DNA of 64,000 nt, from positions 1-64,000 of the forward strand of contig NZ_CP109596.1 in NCBI RefSeq assembly GCF_036327755.1, written 5' to 3'. Positions 13,343-23,595 of this stretch are shown here, piece by piece. This DNA comes from Nocardia sp. NBC_01503. GTDB lineage: Bacteria; Actinomycetota; Actinomycetes; Mycobacteriales; Mycobacteriaceae. Position numbers and translations under genes: made by a program. A model generated the notes under the pieces. That model worked only from the letters and a program-made list of their open reading frames with translations, searched no databases and was not told the origin of the DNA. The stretch's first letter is position 1. Each line of letters opens with the position of its first letter.

Positions 13343-14848
13343 ATGACAGCTGTTGCAGATCGTTCGCTCGGGCCGGAACTGGTGCGTACCGAGACCATCG
13401 GCGCGGCCGATGCGCTCGTCATCGGACTCACGTCGTCGGAGGACGGGCCGGTTATCGCCCCCGCGGACGCGTTCGAGGATGTACTGGATGCCGATACTCG
13501 CGCGGCGCTGCTGAGTTCGCTGCGGGCGATCGGGGCCAAGGGCAAGTCCGAGGAGATCACCCGGGTGCCCGCGCCCGCCGGGCTGGATGTGGATTTCGTG
13601 CTCGCGGTGGGGTTGGGCGCGGCGGAGAAGATCGATGCCGAGCAGGTGCGCAAGTCCGCCGGTGCGGCCGGGCGGGCGTTGACCGGGGTCGCCACCGCGG
13701 TGACTGTTTTGTCCGGACTGGATTTGGGGGCGGCGGCCGAGGGGTTCTACCTCGGCGCTTACCAGTTCACCGCGTTCCGGTCGGCCAAGAGCGCGCCCAA
13801 GGTTGACGACCAGCCGGTGCGGCGGATCGAATTCCTGGTTCCCGATGCGGGATTCGGGGAAGAGACGCTGTTCCGGGCGCAGGCGGTCGCCGAAGCCGTC
13901 GCTACCGCACGGGATTTCGTGAATACGCCGCCGAATGAGCTGTTCCCGGCCGAATTCGCCAATCGCGCAGCGGAATTGGCCAAGGCCGCGGGGCTGCAGG
14001 TGGAGATCCTCGATGAGAAGGAGCTCGCCGCGGGCGGTTACGGCGGGATCATCGGCGTCGGCAAGGGGTCGTCGCGGCCGCCGCGGTTGATTCGCATCAC
14101 CTATGCGGGTGGGGATCAGCGAGTCGCGTTGATCGGCAAGGGGATTACCTTCGATACCGGCGGTATCTCCATCAAGCCCGCGCAGAGTATGGAGAACATG
14201 ACCTCCGATATGGGTGGGGCGGCGGCGGTTATCGCCACCACGCTGCTCGCGGCTCGGCTGAGCCTGCCCATCACGGTTACCGCGACCGTGCCCATGGCGG
14301 AGAATATGCCCTCGGCTACCGCGCAGCGGCCGGGTGATGTGCTGGTGCAGTACGGCGGGACCACCGTCGAGGTCATCAATACCGATGCCGAGGGCCGGTT
14401 GATTCTCGCCGACGCGATTGTGCGTGCCGGAGAGGACGATCCGGATTACATCATCGATGTCGCTACGCTGACCGGCGCGCAGATGGTTGCCCTGGGCACC
14501 CGCACGCCGGGCGTTATGGGCACCGACGGGTTCCGGGATCGGGTGGCGCGGATTTCGCAGTCGGTGGGTGAAAACGGTTGGGCCATGCCGCTTCCCGCCG
14601 AGTTGCGCGGGGATATCAACTCCAAGATCGCCGATCTCGCGAATGTGGCTCCGCATCGGTGGGGTGGAATGCTTTCCGCCGCACTGTTTCTCAAGGAGTT
14701 CGTGCCCGAGGGTGTGCAGTGGGCGCATCTCGATGTCGCGGGTCCGGCCTACAACACCGGTGGGCCATTCGGGTATGTCGGTAAGGGTGGGACGGGCGTG
14801 CCGGTTCGGACGCTGATCGCTACGCTCGAGGACATTGCCTCGGAGTAA
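13343..14848 (+). CDS. pepA: Leucyl aminopeptidase (cytosol aminopeptidase, M17)
   Basis: This 501-residue M17 peptidase carries the family signature [10 protein letters not shown], the metal-ligand segment [10 protein letters not shown] and the [11 protein letters not shown] loop. It is a hexameric two-metal enzyme that removes N-terminal residues, especially Leu, in peptide turnover. The ATG at 13343 gives the usual family N-terminus; an upstream in-frame GTG at 13322 adds seven unlikely residues. In Mycobacterium the orthologue is also close to the lipoate/E2 block. A strong terminator follows at 14858-14890. Confidence 0.95.
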   Translation: MTAVADRSLGPELVRTETIGAADALVIGLTSSEDGPVIAPADAFEDVLDADTRAALLSSLRAIGAKGKSEEITRVPAPAGLDVDFVLAVGLGAAEKIDAEQVRKSAGAAGRALTGVATAVTVLSGLDLGAAAEGFYLGAYQFTAFRSAKSAPKVDDQPVRRIEFLVPDAGFGEETLFRAQAVAEAVATARDFVNTPPNELFPAEFANRAAELAKAAGLQVEILDEKELAAGGYGGIIGVGKGSSRPPRLIRITYAGGDQRVALIGKGITFDTGGISIKPAQSMENMTSDMGGAAAVIATTLLAARLSLPITVTATVPMAENMPSATAQRPGDVLVQYGGTTVEVINTDAEGRLILADAIVRAGEDDPDYIIDVATLTGAQMVALGTRTPGVMGTDGFRDRVARISQSVGENGWAMPLPAELRGDINSKIADLANVAPHRWGGMLSAALFLKEFVPEGVQWAHLDVAGPAYNTGGPFGYVGKGGTGVPVRTLIATLEDIASE

Positions 14849-14857
14849 CCGAGAGTT

Positions 14858-14890
14858 GGCGGGGTCGCTTAGGGCGGCCCCGCCTTTTTT
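14858..14890 (+). terminator. Rho-independent terminator after pepA
   Basis: GGCGGGG and CCCCGCC form a perfect seven-base-pair GC stem, extendable into a 13-base loop, followed directly by TTTTTT. It starts nine bases after the pepA stop codon. Confidence 0.88.
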
Positions 14891-14969
14891 GTTTTCCGAC
14901 AATCTTGCTGTTCACATGTTCGCGTGATGGGTAGCCGACTTGTCGCCACTCGGGGCTATTCTGCTTCTC

Positions 14970-15287
14970 ATGAGCGGTGGGGTGGAGGTCGATCCCGTTG
15001 AAGTGCGGGCGGCGGCGGACTGGTTCGACGGGGCGGCAGGGGAATTGAGCGATCGCGTCGACGGGCATATGCGCGCGGTGCGGGAGTTCCTGGGGGCGGA
15101 GTGGGTCGGGGTCGCGGCCGGGTCGCATGAAGAGCCGTGGGGCGAGTGGGAGGGCGGGGCGCGGCGGATAATCGCGTCGTTTCGGGCCGATGCCGGGGTA
15201 TTGCGGCAGGCCGGTGAGGAATTCGCCACGAACGATCGCTGCCGGGCGGAGGCCACGGAACGCCTCGATCTGCCCGAGGTGATGTGA
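14970..15287 (+). CDS. WXG100-like type VII secretion protein
   Basis: This is a 105-residue, predicted all-helical protein with a central turn carrying EWVGVAAGS, the Trp-x-Gly hairpin of the WXG100/ESAT-6-like superfamily. The ATG at 14970 removes a non-conserved hydrophobic extension. Such proteins pair as four-helix bundles and guide export by ESX machines. It abuts the next WXG gene (stop then GTG with no gap), so the two probably form a heterodimer for the downstream toxin. Confidence 0.72.
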   Translation: MSGGVEVDPVEVRAAADWFDGAAGELSDRVDGHMRAVREFLGAEWVGVAAGSHEEPWGEWEGGARRIIASFRADAGVLRQAGEEFATNDRCRAEATERLDLPEVM

Positions 15288-15575
15288 GTGGGCGACTATC
15301 GAGTGGATTTGAGTGGGCTGCAACAGCTCATCGATGCCACCGCCGCGCTGGAGAACGCCATCGAGGAGCAGGTGACGGCGATCGAGCAGCGGGTCGAGGC
15401 GCTGCATGTCAATTGGTCGGGGGCGGCTGCTGCCGGGCATCTCGCGGCGCATGAGGCGCGCGTCGCAGGGGTCGCCGCAATGCGTACGGCGCTGGGGGAA
15501 TTGCGCGGCAAGCTGCGGACCGCGCGCGATTCGTACATCGCGGTCGGCGAAACCAATCTTGGGATGTGGCCGTGA
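15288..15575 (+). CDS. WXG100-like type VII secretion protein
   Basis: This 95-residue helical protein has VNWSGAAAAGH at its centre (the Trp-Ser-Gly turn) and a size typical of WXG100 proteins. Translation begins at a GTG touching the previous stop codon, implying coupling. It is the likely partner of the preceding protein and lies 82 bases before the toxin gene. Confidence 0.82.
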   Translation: MGDYRVDLSGLQQLIDATAALENAIEEQVTAIEQRVEALHVNWSGAAAAGHLAAHEARVAGVAAMRTALGELRGKLRTARDSYIAVGETNLGMWP

Positions 15576-15657
15576 GCGGCTCAGTTGTCCTGGCCGTCCG
15601 CTTCGGGATACGGCCTGGACACACCTACCGCGTTCCGATCCGCCTGGGAATTTCGTC

Positions 15658-17055
15658 ATGACCGCGCCCCCGGTGCCGCTGATCCTCTGCCGGGTGACCG
15701 AATACCACTCCGCCGCAGAGGTATTCGGAACCTTGGCACAAGACGCGGCCAGCACCCATATCGCTCTGCTCGGAGTGCTCAATTCCGGTGCGGGCATGGC
15801 GGGCAGTGACAGCATCGGCCAGTCCTGGGCCTCCTCCTACGATGAAGCGGCGCGGCTGGCCCTGGCCACCTCCGAACGCCTCATCACCGCCTCGGCCACC
15901 ACCGCCGATCTCATCACCACTGGCGCACACAATCACGAAACCGGGGAAGCCGCCGCCAATTTCGGCAGCGCCGCACCCCCACCCACTCCCCCGGCCTGGC
16001 CCGTCCCCTGCGTAGTCCCCCAAGCGGAGTCCGCCGCGGGCGACGGCCTCCCCGAGCCTTTCGGCTGGTCCCTCATCAAAGACCTCGTCGGCGCGGCCTG
16101 GCCGAACGGTCACCAAGACCAACTCCGCGCCGCCGAAACGGCCTGGTACACAACCGCCGCCGACCTCCGCACCCTCGCCCTGCGCATCCCTGAAGCCCTC
16201 ACCCTGCTGGGCAACCAGCAATCCCCCGAAATCCCCACCGCCCTCAGCACCTGCACCGAACGCCAATCCGACCTGCACGCCCTCGCCGACATCTGCCAAA
16301 CCCTCGCCGAAGCCTGCGGCACCTACGCCCACCACCTCGACGAAGCCCACCACCAAATCCTCGACGAACTCGCGGAATTCGCCCTCGAAACCGGCATAGC
16401 CGAAGGCATCTTCTTCGCCGCCGCCCCCTTCACCGCCGGCCTCTCCGAATACCTCGGCAACACCGCCCTCGGCGCCCGCCTCGCCATCAAAGCCCGCCGA
16501 GTAGCCACCATAATCAGCGAACTCGCAACCCGCGCAGCCGAAATCACGTCGAAAACAATCAAGCCCCTCACCGAACGCATCGGCCCGCTGCTCGCGAGAA
16601 TCACGAAGTGGGTCGACGAAGCGCGAGTGGCCCTGGTCGGGTTTCCACCCGCCGGAAGCTCGGCACCGGCCGACGAAGTACTCGCGCTGATTCGGTCCGT
16701 AAATCCGGGCAACGGCACGATGAATTGCGTGAACTGCGTCATCACAACGGATCGCGTGCTCGATGGACTCGAAGTATCCGCACCGGTTCATGGGCCTGCC
16801 GCCATTTCCGTGCTGGAAGAACACTTCGGAGCGAAATTCGCCGCGACCACTGGACGCACCGAGATCGAGCAGATCCTGTCCGATGCGGGTGACGGCGCGC
16901 GCGGCGTGGTGTTTGCGTCTCGGGGCCCCGGCCAGGTAGGTCATGTCTTCAATGTCATCAACGATCGGGGAGCCGTTCGCTTCCTCGATGGACAGAGCGG
17001 TGCCGATGCCGCCTTCGACGGGTACCAGAACTTCTACGTAATGAGGTACAGGTGA
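15658..17055 (+). CDS. Probable type VII-exported polymorphic toxin, papain-fold (Tox-PL / glutamine-deamidase-like) C-terminus
   Basis: The protein has 465 residues. Residues 1 to about 300 are helical, with Ala-rich and Glu/His-rich segments, resembling the long delivery regions of WXG/LXG toxins. The last 120 residues form a separate domain with a Cys pair NCVNC (Cys357/360), GHVFN (His429) and FLDGQSG (Asp444). That Cys-His-Asp order is the papain-like fold of Tox-PL/protein-glutaminase toxins, which modify host-cell proteins. Two WXG100-like genes precede it and an immunity gene overlaps its stop. The ATG at 15658 is chosen because upstream codons overlap the WXG gene. The domain call is from memory of the family. 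Confidence 0.75.
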   Translation: MTAPPVPLILCRVTEYHSAAEVFGTLAQDAASTHIALLGVLNSGAGMAGSDSIGQSWASSYDEAARLALATSERLITASATTADLITTGAHNHETGEAAANFGSAAPPPTPPAWPVPCVVPQAESAAGDGLPEPFGWSLIKDLVGAAWPNGHQDQLRAAETAWYTTAADLRTLALRIPEALTLLGNQQSPEIPTALSTCTERQSDLHALADICQTLAEACGTYAHHLDEAHHQILDELAEFALETGIAEGIFFAAAPFTAGLSEYLGNTALGARLAIKARRVATIISELATRAAEITSKTIKPLTERIGPLLARITKWVDEARVALVGFPPAGSSAPADEVLALIRSVNPGNGTMNCVNCVITTDRVLDGLEVSAPVHGPAAISVLEEHFGAKFAATTGRTEIEQILSDAGDGARGVVFASRGPGQVGHVFNVINDRGAVRFLDGQSGADAAFDGYQNFYVMRYR

Positions 17056-17309
17056 TGAGCATGACGCCGGACACCGCCAGGGAACTGGCCGAACGGAAAC
17101 TCGCCGAGCTCGCGGCGGCCAATGAATTGGGTGCGGTGCGAATCGTCGACGATGCCATCGTCGAAACCGATTCGGATTGGTACTTCCCGTATGACGCGAT
17201 CGCATACCTCGAGCAAGGCGAGATTTCTGCCGCCCTTGCGGGAAACATTCCTATCCGAGTCGAGAAGAGCAGTGGCGAAACAAGTCTCGAGCTACCGCCC
17301 GGCTGGTGA
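17055..17309 (+). CDS. Immunity protein, YrhB/Imm35-like
   Basis: This 84-residue acidic protein contains IVDDAIVETDSDWYFPYDAIAYLE followed by a segment on Ala-Gly-Asn-x-Pro, the pattern of the YrhB/Imm35 immunity family. The ATG at 17055 shares one base with the toxin's TGA, so translation is coupled and antitoxin is made with toxin. An ATG six bases on (17061) is also possible. It should bind and block the papain-fold domain encoded just upstream. Confidence 0.72.
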   Translation: MSMTPDTARELAERKLAELAAANELGAVRIVDDAIVETDSDWYFPYDAIAYLEQGEISAALAGNIPIRVEKSSGETSLELPPGW

Positions 17310-17322
17310 TCGGGACTGCTGA

Positions 17323-17655
17323 TCAGTAGTTACGCAGAGCGCGCTTGGCTTCGATGCGCATGCGGGCGTCGTGGTCTCGCATGCGTTGGGGGTAGCCGAC
17401 TTTGCGGACGTCGTAGACGGGGATTCGCAGGGTGGAGGAGAGGCGGTGGGCGCCTCGTTCGCCTACTACTCGGCGGGTCCATTCGCCGTCGTGGGCTACC
17501 AGGACTGCGGTGACGTCGGTGACTGTGGTTCGGGGTTCTATGAAGGCTTCTACGCCGTGGTGGGTGCGGGTCCAGGTGGTCAGGTGGGTTAGGTCCGCCG
17601 GGTCGGGGGACTTCGATGAGGGGCCTGAGCGGGTCAGGAAGTCCAGGAAACTCAT
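17323..17655 (-). CDS. Conserved actinobacterial hypothetical protein
   Basis: This is a 110-residue soluble protein, Arg/His-rich, beginning MSFLDFLTR. It has a middle beta-rich part (TVTDVTAVLVAHDGEWTRRVVG) and a C-terminal basic helix. A GGAGG ribosome site precedes the ATG. I know similar short proteins from nocardiae and mycobacteria but no function. It converges on the immunity gene and is divergent from the E2 gene. Confidence 0.65.
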   Translation of the reverse strand: MSFLDFLTRSGPSSKSPDPADLTHLTTWTRTHHGVEAFIEPRTTVTDVTAVLVAHDGEWTRRVVGERGAHRLSSTLRIPVYDVRKVGYPQRMRDHDARMRIEAKRALRNY

Positions 17656-18134
17656 GGGGTTACCTCCTTCCCGGACGGGTGGGTGCCGCCGGTAATTCGA
17701 TATTGCCAGCGGGATGGATAGCGGGAAAGGGTGGTGGGGGGATCCGAAGGTGCAGCTCAGGGACTCCTTAGGCGGCTATCAGGAGCGGCGGCGGGGGACG
17801 CGCGCGGGGTGGCCGGGAATGGGAATGTGACCGGGAGGGAATTTGCGGAGGTACCGGGGGCTGATCTTCAGCAGCGGCTGGCTATCACCGCTGTTGACGA
17901 GCGTTCCACCGTTCTCACCATCGCGTTTGCGACGCGGCGAGGTTCGGTGAACGGCCGCCCTGTGACACGTTGCACGCGGCGGAGTGCAAGGATGGGTAGC
18001 TGGAACAAGAACCAACATGGATCTCCGGGTGCCACAGAAAGTTCGGTGGCCGTTGGGCCGACATCGCGACCCGCGGTGAAAGCCCTTGGAGACAAACTGT
18101 TTAACCCGACGAGCAGTCAGAGGAGTCAATCGAC
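17656..18134. promoter_or_regulatory. Intergenic region upstream of the E2 (sucB/dlaT) gene
   Basis: About 480 bases hold no convincing gene; the open frames on either strand lack a ribosome site and any family resemblance. An inverted repeat TTGCAC - eight bases - GTGCAA lies at 17970-17989, about 145 bases before the E2 start, and could be an operator or part of the promoter. AGGAG at 18121 is the ribosome site of the E2 gene. Confidence 0.45.
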
Positions 18135-19892
18135 ATGGCCTTCTCCGTCCAGATGCCAGCTCTTGGTGAGAGCGTCACCGAGGGCACTGTGACCAGGTGG
18201 CTGAAGCAGGAAGGGGACACGGTCGCGGTCGACGAGCCTTTGCTCGAGGTATCCACCGACAAGGTCGACACCGAGATCCCGTCTCCCACTGCCGGTGTGC
18301 TGGTCAAGATCGTGGCGCAGGAAGACGATGTGGTCGAGGTCGGTGGCGAACTCGGCGTGATCGGTGATGCCGGTGAGGCTCCCGCGCCCGCCGCCGCCCC
18401 GGCCCCCGAAGCAGCACCCGCGGCCGAAGCCGCCCCCGCACCGGCTCCCGCACCGCAGCCCGAGGCCGCCGCACCGGCGCCCGCTGCCGCAGCCCCCGCA
18501 CCCGCCGCTGCCGCCTCCGGCACCCCGGTGAAGATGCCCGAACTCGGCGAGTCCGTCACCGAGGGCACCGTCACCCGCTGGCTCAAGCAGGTCGGCGACC
18601 AGGTCGCGGTCGACGAGCCTTTGCTCGAGGTCTCCACCGACAAGGTCGACACCGAGATCCCCTCGCCCGTCGCCGGCACACTGCTGGAGATCACCGCGCA
18701 GGAAGACGATGTCGTCAATGTGGGTGGTCAGCTCGGCGTAATCGGCAGTGGCACACCGGCTGCCGCGGCCGCACCGGCTCCCGCCCCTGCCCCGGCACCC
18801 GCGCCTGCCCCGGCTCCGGCTCCCGCGGCCGCCGCGCCCGCCACGGCACCGGCTCCCGCGCCCGCTCCGGCACCGGCACCGGCTCCCAAGCCCGCTCCGG
18901 TTCCGGCCGCGGCCACCCCCGCCGACGAGGTCTCCTCCAATGGCGGCGGCCCCTACGTGACCCCGCTGGTCCGTAAGCTCGCCACCGAAAACGGCGTCGA
19001 CCTGGCCACCCTCACCGGTTCCGGTGTCGGCGGCCGCATCCGCAAGCAGGATGTGCTCGCCGCGGCGGAGGCCAAGAAGGCTCCGGCTCCGGCCGCTGCC
19101 GCCCCGGCTCCCGCAGCCGCTGCTCCGGCCGCGCCCGCCGCCACCGCGGCCGCGCGCCCGAACCTGGCACACCTGCCGGGCACCGTGCAGAAGGCCAGCC
19201 GCATCCGCAAGATCACCGCCATCAAGACCCTCGAGTCGCTGCAGACCACCGCGCAGCTCACGCAGGTCCACGAGGTCGATCTGACCAAGGTCGTGGCGCT
19301 GCGCGCCAAGGCCAAGGAGGCGTTCAAGGCGCGCGAGGGCGTGAACATCACGTTCCTGCCGTTCTTCGCCAAGGCGGCGATCGAGGCGCTCGGGGTGCAC
19401 CCGAACGTCAACGCCTCCTACAACGCGGAGACCAACGAGATCACCTACCACCCGGTGGTCAACCTCGGTATCGCCGTGGACACCGAGCAGGGTCTGCTCT
19501 CCCCGGTCATCCACAATGCCAACGACCTGTCGCTGGCGGGCCTGGCACGCGCCATCGCCGATCTCGCCAACCGGGCGCGCAACGGCGGGCTCAAGCCCGA
19601 CGAACTGTCCGGCGGCACCTTCACCGTCACCAACATCGGCTCGCAGGGCGCGCTGTTCGACACCCCGATCCTGCTTCCGCCGCAGTCGGCGATGCTGGGC
19701 ACCGGCGCGATCGTCAAGCGCCCCATGGTGATCAGCGACAGTGGCAGTGAGTTCATCGGCATCCGCTCGATGGCCTACCTGCCGCTGACCTACGATCACC
19801 GGCTCATCGACGGCGCCGACGCGGGCCGCTTCCTCACCACCATCCGGCACCGGCTGGAAGAGGCGGCCTTCGAGGGCGACCTCGGCCTGTAG
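18135..19892 (+). CDS. sucB/dlaT: Dihydrolipoamide acyltransferase (E2) with two lipoyl domains
   Basis: The protein has 585 residues. Lipoyl domain 1 carries the lipoylated Lys43 in [12 protein letters not shown] and lipoyl domain 2 carries Lys170 in the same motif. Long Ala/Pro linkers follow, then the peripheral-subunit-binding domain ([23 protein letters not shown]) near 275-310 and the catalytic domain ending in DHRLIDG (His555, Asp559). It transfers acyl groups to CoA in the pyruvate / 2-oxoglutarate dehydrogenase complexes and, in mycobacteria, also serves the peroxide-defence peroxiredoxin system. The lipoate genes lipB and lipA follow in the same direction. The linkers create a long spurious frame on the opposite strand. 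Confidence 0.97.
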   Translation: MAFSVQMPALGESVTEGTVTRWLKQEGDTVAVDEPLLEVSTDKVDTEIPSPTAGVLVKIVAQEDDVVEVGGELGVIGDAGEAPAPAAAPAPEAAPAAEAAPAPAPAPQPEAAAPAPAAAAPAPAAAASGTPVKMPELGESVTEGTVTRWLKQVGDQVAVDEPLLEVSTDKVDTEIPSPVAGTLLEITAQEDDVVNVGGQLGVIGSGTPAAAAAPAPAPAPAPAPAPAPAPAAAAPATAPAPAPAPAPAPAPKPAPVPAAATPADEVSSNGGGPYVTPLVRKLATENGVDLATLTGSGVGGRIRKQDVLAAAEAKKAPAPAAAAPAPAAAAPAAPAATAAARPNLAHLPGTVQKASRIRKITAIKTLESLQTTAQLTQVHEVDLTKVVALRAKAKEAFKAREGVNITFLPFFAKAAIEALGVHPNVNASYNAETNEITYHPVVNLGIAVDTEQGLLSPVIHNANDLSLAGLARAIADLANRARNGGLKPDELSGGTFTVTNIGSQGALFDTPILLPPQSAMLGTGAIVKRPMVISDSGSEFIGIRSMAYLPLTYDHRLIDGADAGRFLTTIRHRLEEAAFEGDLGL

Positions 19893-19900
19893 GAAACCGG

Positions 19901-20800
19901 ATGAAGGTCGTGGTCGCCGGATCCTCCGGTCTGATCGGGACGGCACTCGTCGCGGCACTGCGCCGCGACGGGCACGAGGTGACTCGTCTGGTGCGCCGTC
20001 CCACCCGGGCACGCGATGAATTCCGTTGGGATCCAACGCGTGCCGACCTCGACGACCGTGCGCTGCGCGATGCCGACGCCGTGGTGAATCTCTGCGGCGC
20101 CGGTATCGGAAGCAGGCGCTGGAACGGTAGTTATAAGCAGGAGTTGCGGGACAGCCGGATCGTCCCCACCGATGTGCTGGCCTCCGCTGCCGCCGCCGAA
20201 GGCGTGCCGACGCTCGTGAACGCGAGCGGTGTGCACTACTACGGCGGCGACCGCGGCGACCGCGTCATGACCGAAAGCTCCCCTGCCGGAACGGGATTCC
20301 TGGCCGGACTGTGCCGAGATTGGGAAGCCGCGACCAAACCCGCCGCCGACGCCGGTGTGCGCACGATTCTGCTGCGCAGCGCCGTGGTGCTGGCCAAACA
20401 GGGTGGCATGCTCGGAATGCTTTATCCCCTTTACTATTTGGGCCTGGGCGGCAGGCTCGGCAGCGGCCGCCAGTACACACCGTGGATCTCCCTGGCTGAC
20501 GAGATCGGCGCGATCGTCTTCGCCCTCACGCACGAAACCCTCTCCGGCCCGGTCAATATGGTCGGTCCCGCACCGGTCACCAATGCCGAGTTCACCCGCG
20601 CCATCGGCCGTGCCCTGCATCGCCCCACTCCGTTGATGGTCCCCGCCTTCGTGCTGCGGGCCACGGTCGGCGAATTCGCCGACGAGGGAATCCTGCACGG
20701 CCCCAGGGCAATCCCCACCGCGTTGGAAGAAGCGGGCTACCCCTTCCGGCACCACACCATCGGCGCGGCGTTGGCCGCCACGGTCGGCAGCGACAAGTAG
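19901..20800 (+). CDS. TIGR01777-family SDR epimerase
   Basis: This 299-residue protein starts with the nucleotide-binding [10 protein letters not shown] (Gly7-x2-Gly-x2-Gly13), then [15 protein letters not shown] and a C-terminal DUF1731-like segment ([23 protein letters not shown]). It belongs to the extended short-chain dehydrogenase group that includes YfcH. It starts nine bases after the E2 stop codon, matching the Rv2215-Rv2216 order. The reaction is unknown. Confidence 0.92.
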   Translation: MKVVVAGSSGLIGTALVAALRRDGHEVTRLVRRPTRARDEFRWDPTRADLDDRALRDADAVVNLCGAGIGSRRWNGSYKQELRDSRIVPTDVLASAAAAEGVPTLVNASGVHYYGGDRGDRVMTESSPAGTGFLAGLCRDWEAATKPAADAGVRTILLRSAVVLAKQGGMLGMLYPLYYLGLGGRLGSGRQYTPWISLADEIGAIVFALTHETLSGPVNMVGPAPVTNAEFTRAIGRALHRPTPLMVPAFVLRATVGEFADEGILHGPRAIPTALEEAGYPFRHHTIGAALAATVGSDK

Positions 20801-20958
20801 TCGCCCGCGGCGGAGGGATGGCAGCGCCCCCGCTTGAAGCCTCGCGATCAACACGCGTCTAATCACGCATGCGATGCCAGCGCCATCGCATGGCAGATTT
20901 TGCCAGGCCGCGACGGGCGCGATACAGATCACAGCAGCCACGCGGATAGCGTGTTGCG

Positions 20959-21480
20959 GTGACTGAACTGCTGGTGCGGGATGCGCGCGAGAGCGATCTG
21001 CCGGAGATCCTGGCGATCCACAACAACGCCATCGCCGAGACGACCGCCATCTGGGATACCGAACCCGCGGATCTGGCCGAGCGACAGGCGTGGTTCGAGA
21101 CCCGCATCGCGGGCGGACATCCGGTGCTCGTGGCCGAGATCGACGGCGCGGTGGCCGGGTACGCCAGCTACGGACAGTTCCGGCCCAAGTCGGGTTATCG
21201 CTTCTCCGTGGAGAATTCGGTGTACGTGGCCGATCGATTCCAACGGCGCGGGGTGGCCCGCACCCTCATGACCGAACTGCTGGAACGCGCCCGTAAGGGC
21301 GAGGTGCACGCCATGATCGCGGCCATCGAGACGTCCAATACCGTCTCCATCGCCATGCACGAGAAATTCGGCTTCAAGATCGTCGGACAGCTGCCCGAGG
21401 TGGGGCAGAAGTTCGGCCGCTGGATGGATCTGACGCTGATGCAGATCACCTTCGACGATGGCGTAGCGTCGCAGTTGTGA
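20959..21480 (+). CDS. GNAT acetyltransferase of the phosphinothricin/methionine-sulfone type
   Basis: This 173-residue protein begins [20 protein letters not shown] and has the acetyl-CoA loop [28 protein letters not shown] and the WMDLTLMQI ending typical of the PAT/MnaT/YncA group. These acetylate small amines such as phosphinothricin, methionine sulfone or amino-acid analogues. The start is a GTG at 20959. Its last four bases overlap the lipB start, so the two are translationally coupled. Confidence 0.9.
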   Translation: MTELLVRDARESDLPEILAIHNNAIAETTAIWDTEPADLAERQAWFETRIAGGHPVLVAEIDGAVAGYASYGQFRPKSGYRFSVENSVYVADRFQRRGVARTLMTELLERARKGEVHAMIAAIETSNTVSIAMHEKFGFKIVGQLPEVGQKFGRWMDLTLMQITFDDGVASQL

Positions 21481-22238
21481 GCGATAGCAACACTGCCACC
21501 GCCCCGGCACACCTTGGGGTATCGGCCCGGTTCGACAGCACACCCCTGCTGGTGCAGAACCTCGGCCTCATCGACTATCAGCAGGCGTGGGATCTGCAGC
21601 GCGGCATTGCCGCCGAGCGCGCCGAGGGTATCGGCCAGGATCGGCTGCTACTGCTCGAACATCCCTTCGTCTTCACCGCGGGCCGACGCACCGAGGCCAC
21701 GGATCTGCCCATGGACGGCAGCCCGGTGGTGGAGGTCGATCGCGGCGGAAAGATCACCTGGCACGGTCCCGGGCAATTGGTCGGCTATCCGATCGTGCGG
21801 CTGGCCGAACCGGTCGATGTGGTCAAGTACGTGCGACGACTCGAGGAAGCGCTCATCAGCGTGTGCGCACAGCTCGGCCTGGAAACCGGTCGAGTGGAAG
21901 GGCGTTCGGGCGTCTGGCTGCCCGCCTCGGACTTCCTGCCCGAGCGCAAGGTCGCGGCCATCGGCGTGCGAGTGCAACGCGGGGTGACCCTGCACGGGGT
22001 CTCGCTGAACTGCAATTCGACGCTGGACGGCTTCAACGCCATCGTGCCGTGCGGTATCCGCGATGCCGGTGTCACCACGCTGACCCGGGAACTCGGGCGC
22101 GAGGTCACCGTGGACGAGGTGAGCCCGCTGGTCGCCGACGCCATCGCGCGCGCCCTCGACGGCGATCTGCCGATCACCGAACACCATCTGCCCAGGACCG
22201 CCGCCGTCACCCCAGCGGTGGCCGTCAAGTCCGAATGA
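21477..22238 (+). CDS. lipB: Octanoyl-[acyl-carrier protein]:protein octanoyltransferase
   Basis: At 253 residues this is the expected length. The motifs are the octanoyl-binding [28 protein letters not shown] with the catalytic Lys, LHGVSLNCN, and [12 protein letters not shown] with the catalytic Cys192. It moves octanoyl from ACP onto the lipoyl-domain Lys of E2 proteins such as the one encoded upstream. The GTG start overlaps the preceding stop (GTGA). lipA follows after 22 bases. Confidence 0.97.
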   Translation: MSDSNTATAPAHLGVSARFDSTPLLVQNLGLIDYQQAWDLQRGIAAERAEGIGQDRLLLLEHPFVFTAGRRTEATDLPMDGSPVVEVDRGGKITWHGPGQLVGYPIVRLAEPVDVVKYVRRLEEALISVCAQLGLETGRVEGRSGVWLPASDFLPERKVAAIGVRVQRGVTLHGVSLNCNSTLDGFNAIVPCGIRDAGVTTLTRELGREVTVDEVSPLVADAIARALDGDLPITEHHLPRTAAVTPAVAVKSE

Positions 22239-22260
22239 TCACGAGCGTAGGGTGAGTTGA

Positions 22261-23337
22261 GTGACCTCCGTCGATACCCCGACATCGAACACCCCCGAAC
22301 CCGCCGCATCCGGGCCGGGTTCGACCGCCTCCGCACCCGCCGGACGCAAACTGCTCCGCATCGAGGCGCGTAACGCCGAGACGCCGATCGAGCGCAAACC
22401 CAAGTGGATTCGCACCAAGGCCACCATGGGCCCGGAGTACACCGAGCTGCAGGGATTGGTGAAACGCGAAGGGCTGCACACGGTTTGCCAGGAGGCCGGG
22501 TGTCCCAACATCTTCGAATGCTGGGAGGACCGCGAGGCCACCTTCCTCATCGGCGGTGAACAGTGCACGCGACGCTGCGACTTCTGCCAGATCGATACCG
22601 GCAAACCCGCGGCACTCGATCGCGACGAGCCGCGGCGAGTGGCCGAATCGGTCCAGGCCATGGGGTTGCGGTACTCGACCATCACGGGTGTGGCCCGCGA
22701 TGATCTCGAGGACGGCGGCGCCTGGCTGTACGCGGAGACCGTGCGCGCGATCAAGGCGTTGAACCCGAATACCGGCGTCGAACTGCTCATCCCGGACTTC
22801 AATGCCGTACCGGAGCAGCTCGAAGAGGTCTTCTCCTCGCGGCCCGAGGTGCTCGCGCACAATCTGGAGACCGTGCCCCGCATTTTCAAGCGGATTCGCC
22901 CGGCCTTCCGCTACGAGCGGTCCCTCGCGGTGATCACCGCGGCGCGTGAAGCCGGACTTGTCACCAAGTCGAATCTGATTCTGGGTATGGGCGAGACGCC
23001 CGAGGAAGTCACCCGGGCTATGCAGGATCTGCATGACGCCGGATGCGACATTCTCACCATCACCCAGTACCTGCGGCCCTCACCGCGGCATCATCCGGTC
23101 GATCGGTGGGTGAAGCCGGAGGAGTTCGTCGAGCACTCCGACGCCGCCGTCGCGATGGGATTCGCCGGGGTCATGGCCGGACCGCTGGTGCGTTCCTCGT
23201 ACCGCGCGGGTCGCCTCTACGCGCAGGCGATGAAGCATCACGGCCGCGAAATCGCTCCGGAGATGGAGCATCTCGCACAGGAGGGCACCGCCACCCAGGA
23301 GGCGACAAGCGTGCTCGCACGCTTCGGTTCGCACTGA
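22261..23337 (+). CDS. lipA: Lipoyl synthase (radical SAM)
   Basis: This 358-residue protein has both iron-sulfur motifs: the auxiliary cluster Cys76-x4-Cys81-x5-Cys87 ([13 protein letters not shown]) and the radical-SAM cluster Cys102-x3-Cys106-x2-Cys109 (CTRRCDFC). The C-terminal RSSYRAG arginine-serine motif supplies the third auxiliary ligand. It inserts two sulfurs into octanoyl-E2. The first 30 residues are a Pro/Ala/Ser-rich extension, normal in this group. It is the last gene of the conserved lipoate block. Confidence 0.97.
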   Translation: MTSVDTPTSNTPEPAASGPGSTASAPAGRKLLRIEARNAETPIERKPKWIRTKATMGPEYTELQGLVKREGLHTVCQEAGCPNIFECWEDREATFLIGGEQCTRRCDFCQIDTGKPAALDRDEPRRVAESVQAMGLRYSTITGVARDDLEDGGAWLYAETVRAIKALNPNTGVELLIPDFNAVPEQLEEVFSSRPEVLAHNLETVPRIFKRIRPAFRYERSLAVITAAREAGLVTKSNLILGMGETPEEVTRAMQDLHDAGCDILTITQYLRPSPRHHPVDRWVKPEEFVEHSDAAVAMGFAGVMAGPLVRSSYRAGRLYAQAMKHHGREIAPEMEHLAQEGTATQEATSVLARFGSH

Positions 23338-23345
23338 GATCGTGG

Positions 23346-23370
23346 ATCCCGGCCGGAAACACGCCGGGAT
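23346..23370. repeat. Extragenic hairpin repeat, copy 2
   Basis: ATCCCGGC and GCCGGGAT form a perfect eight-base-pair hairpin with a nine-base loop, directly after lipA. It is the better-preserved partner of the copy at 13095-13119 and may also act as a transcript end. Confidence 0.55.
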
Positions 23371-23436
23371 GACGAGGACAAGACCGCCCGGGATGCCACA
23401 GACACACGGCACGTCCGGCTGCCGCGGGCGATGTCG

Positions 23437-23470
23437 ACCGGCCGGAATTCATTCGTGAATTCCGGCCGGT
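23437..23470 (+). terminator. Strong UUCG-capped hairpin downstream of lipA
   Basis: A perfect 15-base-pair stem (ACCGGCCGGAATTCA with its exact complement) is closed by the very stable tetraloop TTCG, about 100 bases after lipA. It is followed by TCTGTGTTTG rather than a clean T-run, so it may be a terminator without a U-tract or an mRNA-stabilising hairpin. Confidence 0.6.
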
Positions 23471-23595
23471 TCTGTGTTTGCGGATGTACAGCGCGTGAAC
23501 TGATGCCAAACGCCATCTCGCCGGATTCGTGGACGGAATCACCCCGCCGGTGGGAAGCTCGGAGTACCGCATGAATCGACCCCGGAGCGAGCCTT

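Noticed and set aside
12809..14902. 697-codon minus-strand frame opposite pepA
   Set aside because: pepA on the plus strand is a complete M17 enzyme; the antisense frame is compositional.
15625..17205. 526-codon minus-strand frame opposite the toxin gene
   Set aside because: It is a shadow of the GC-rich toxin gene, with low-complexity Gly/Glu runs.
18126..20036. 636-codon minus-strand frame opposite the E2 gene
   Set aside because: Gly/Arg-rich translation of the Ala/Pro linkers on the other strand; the plus-strand E2 has all catalytic motifs.
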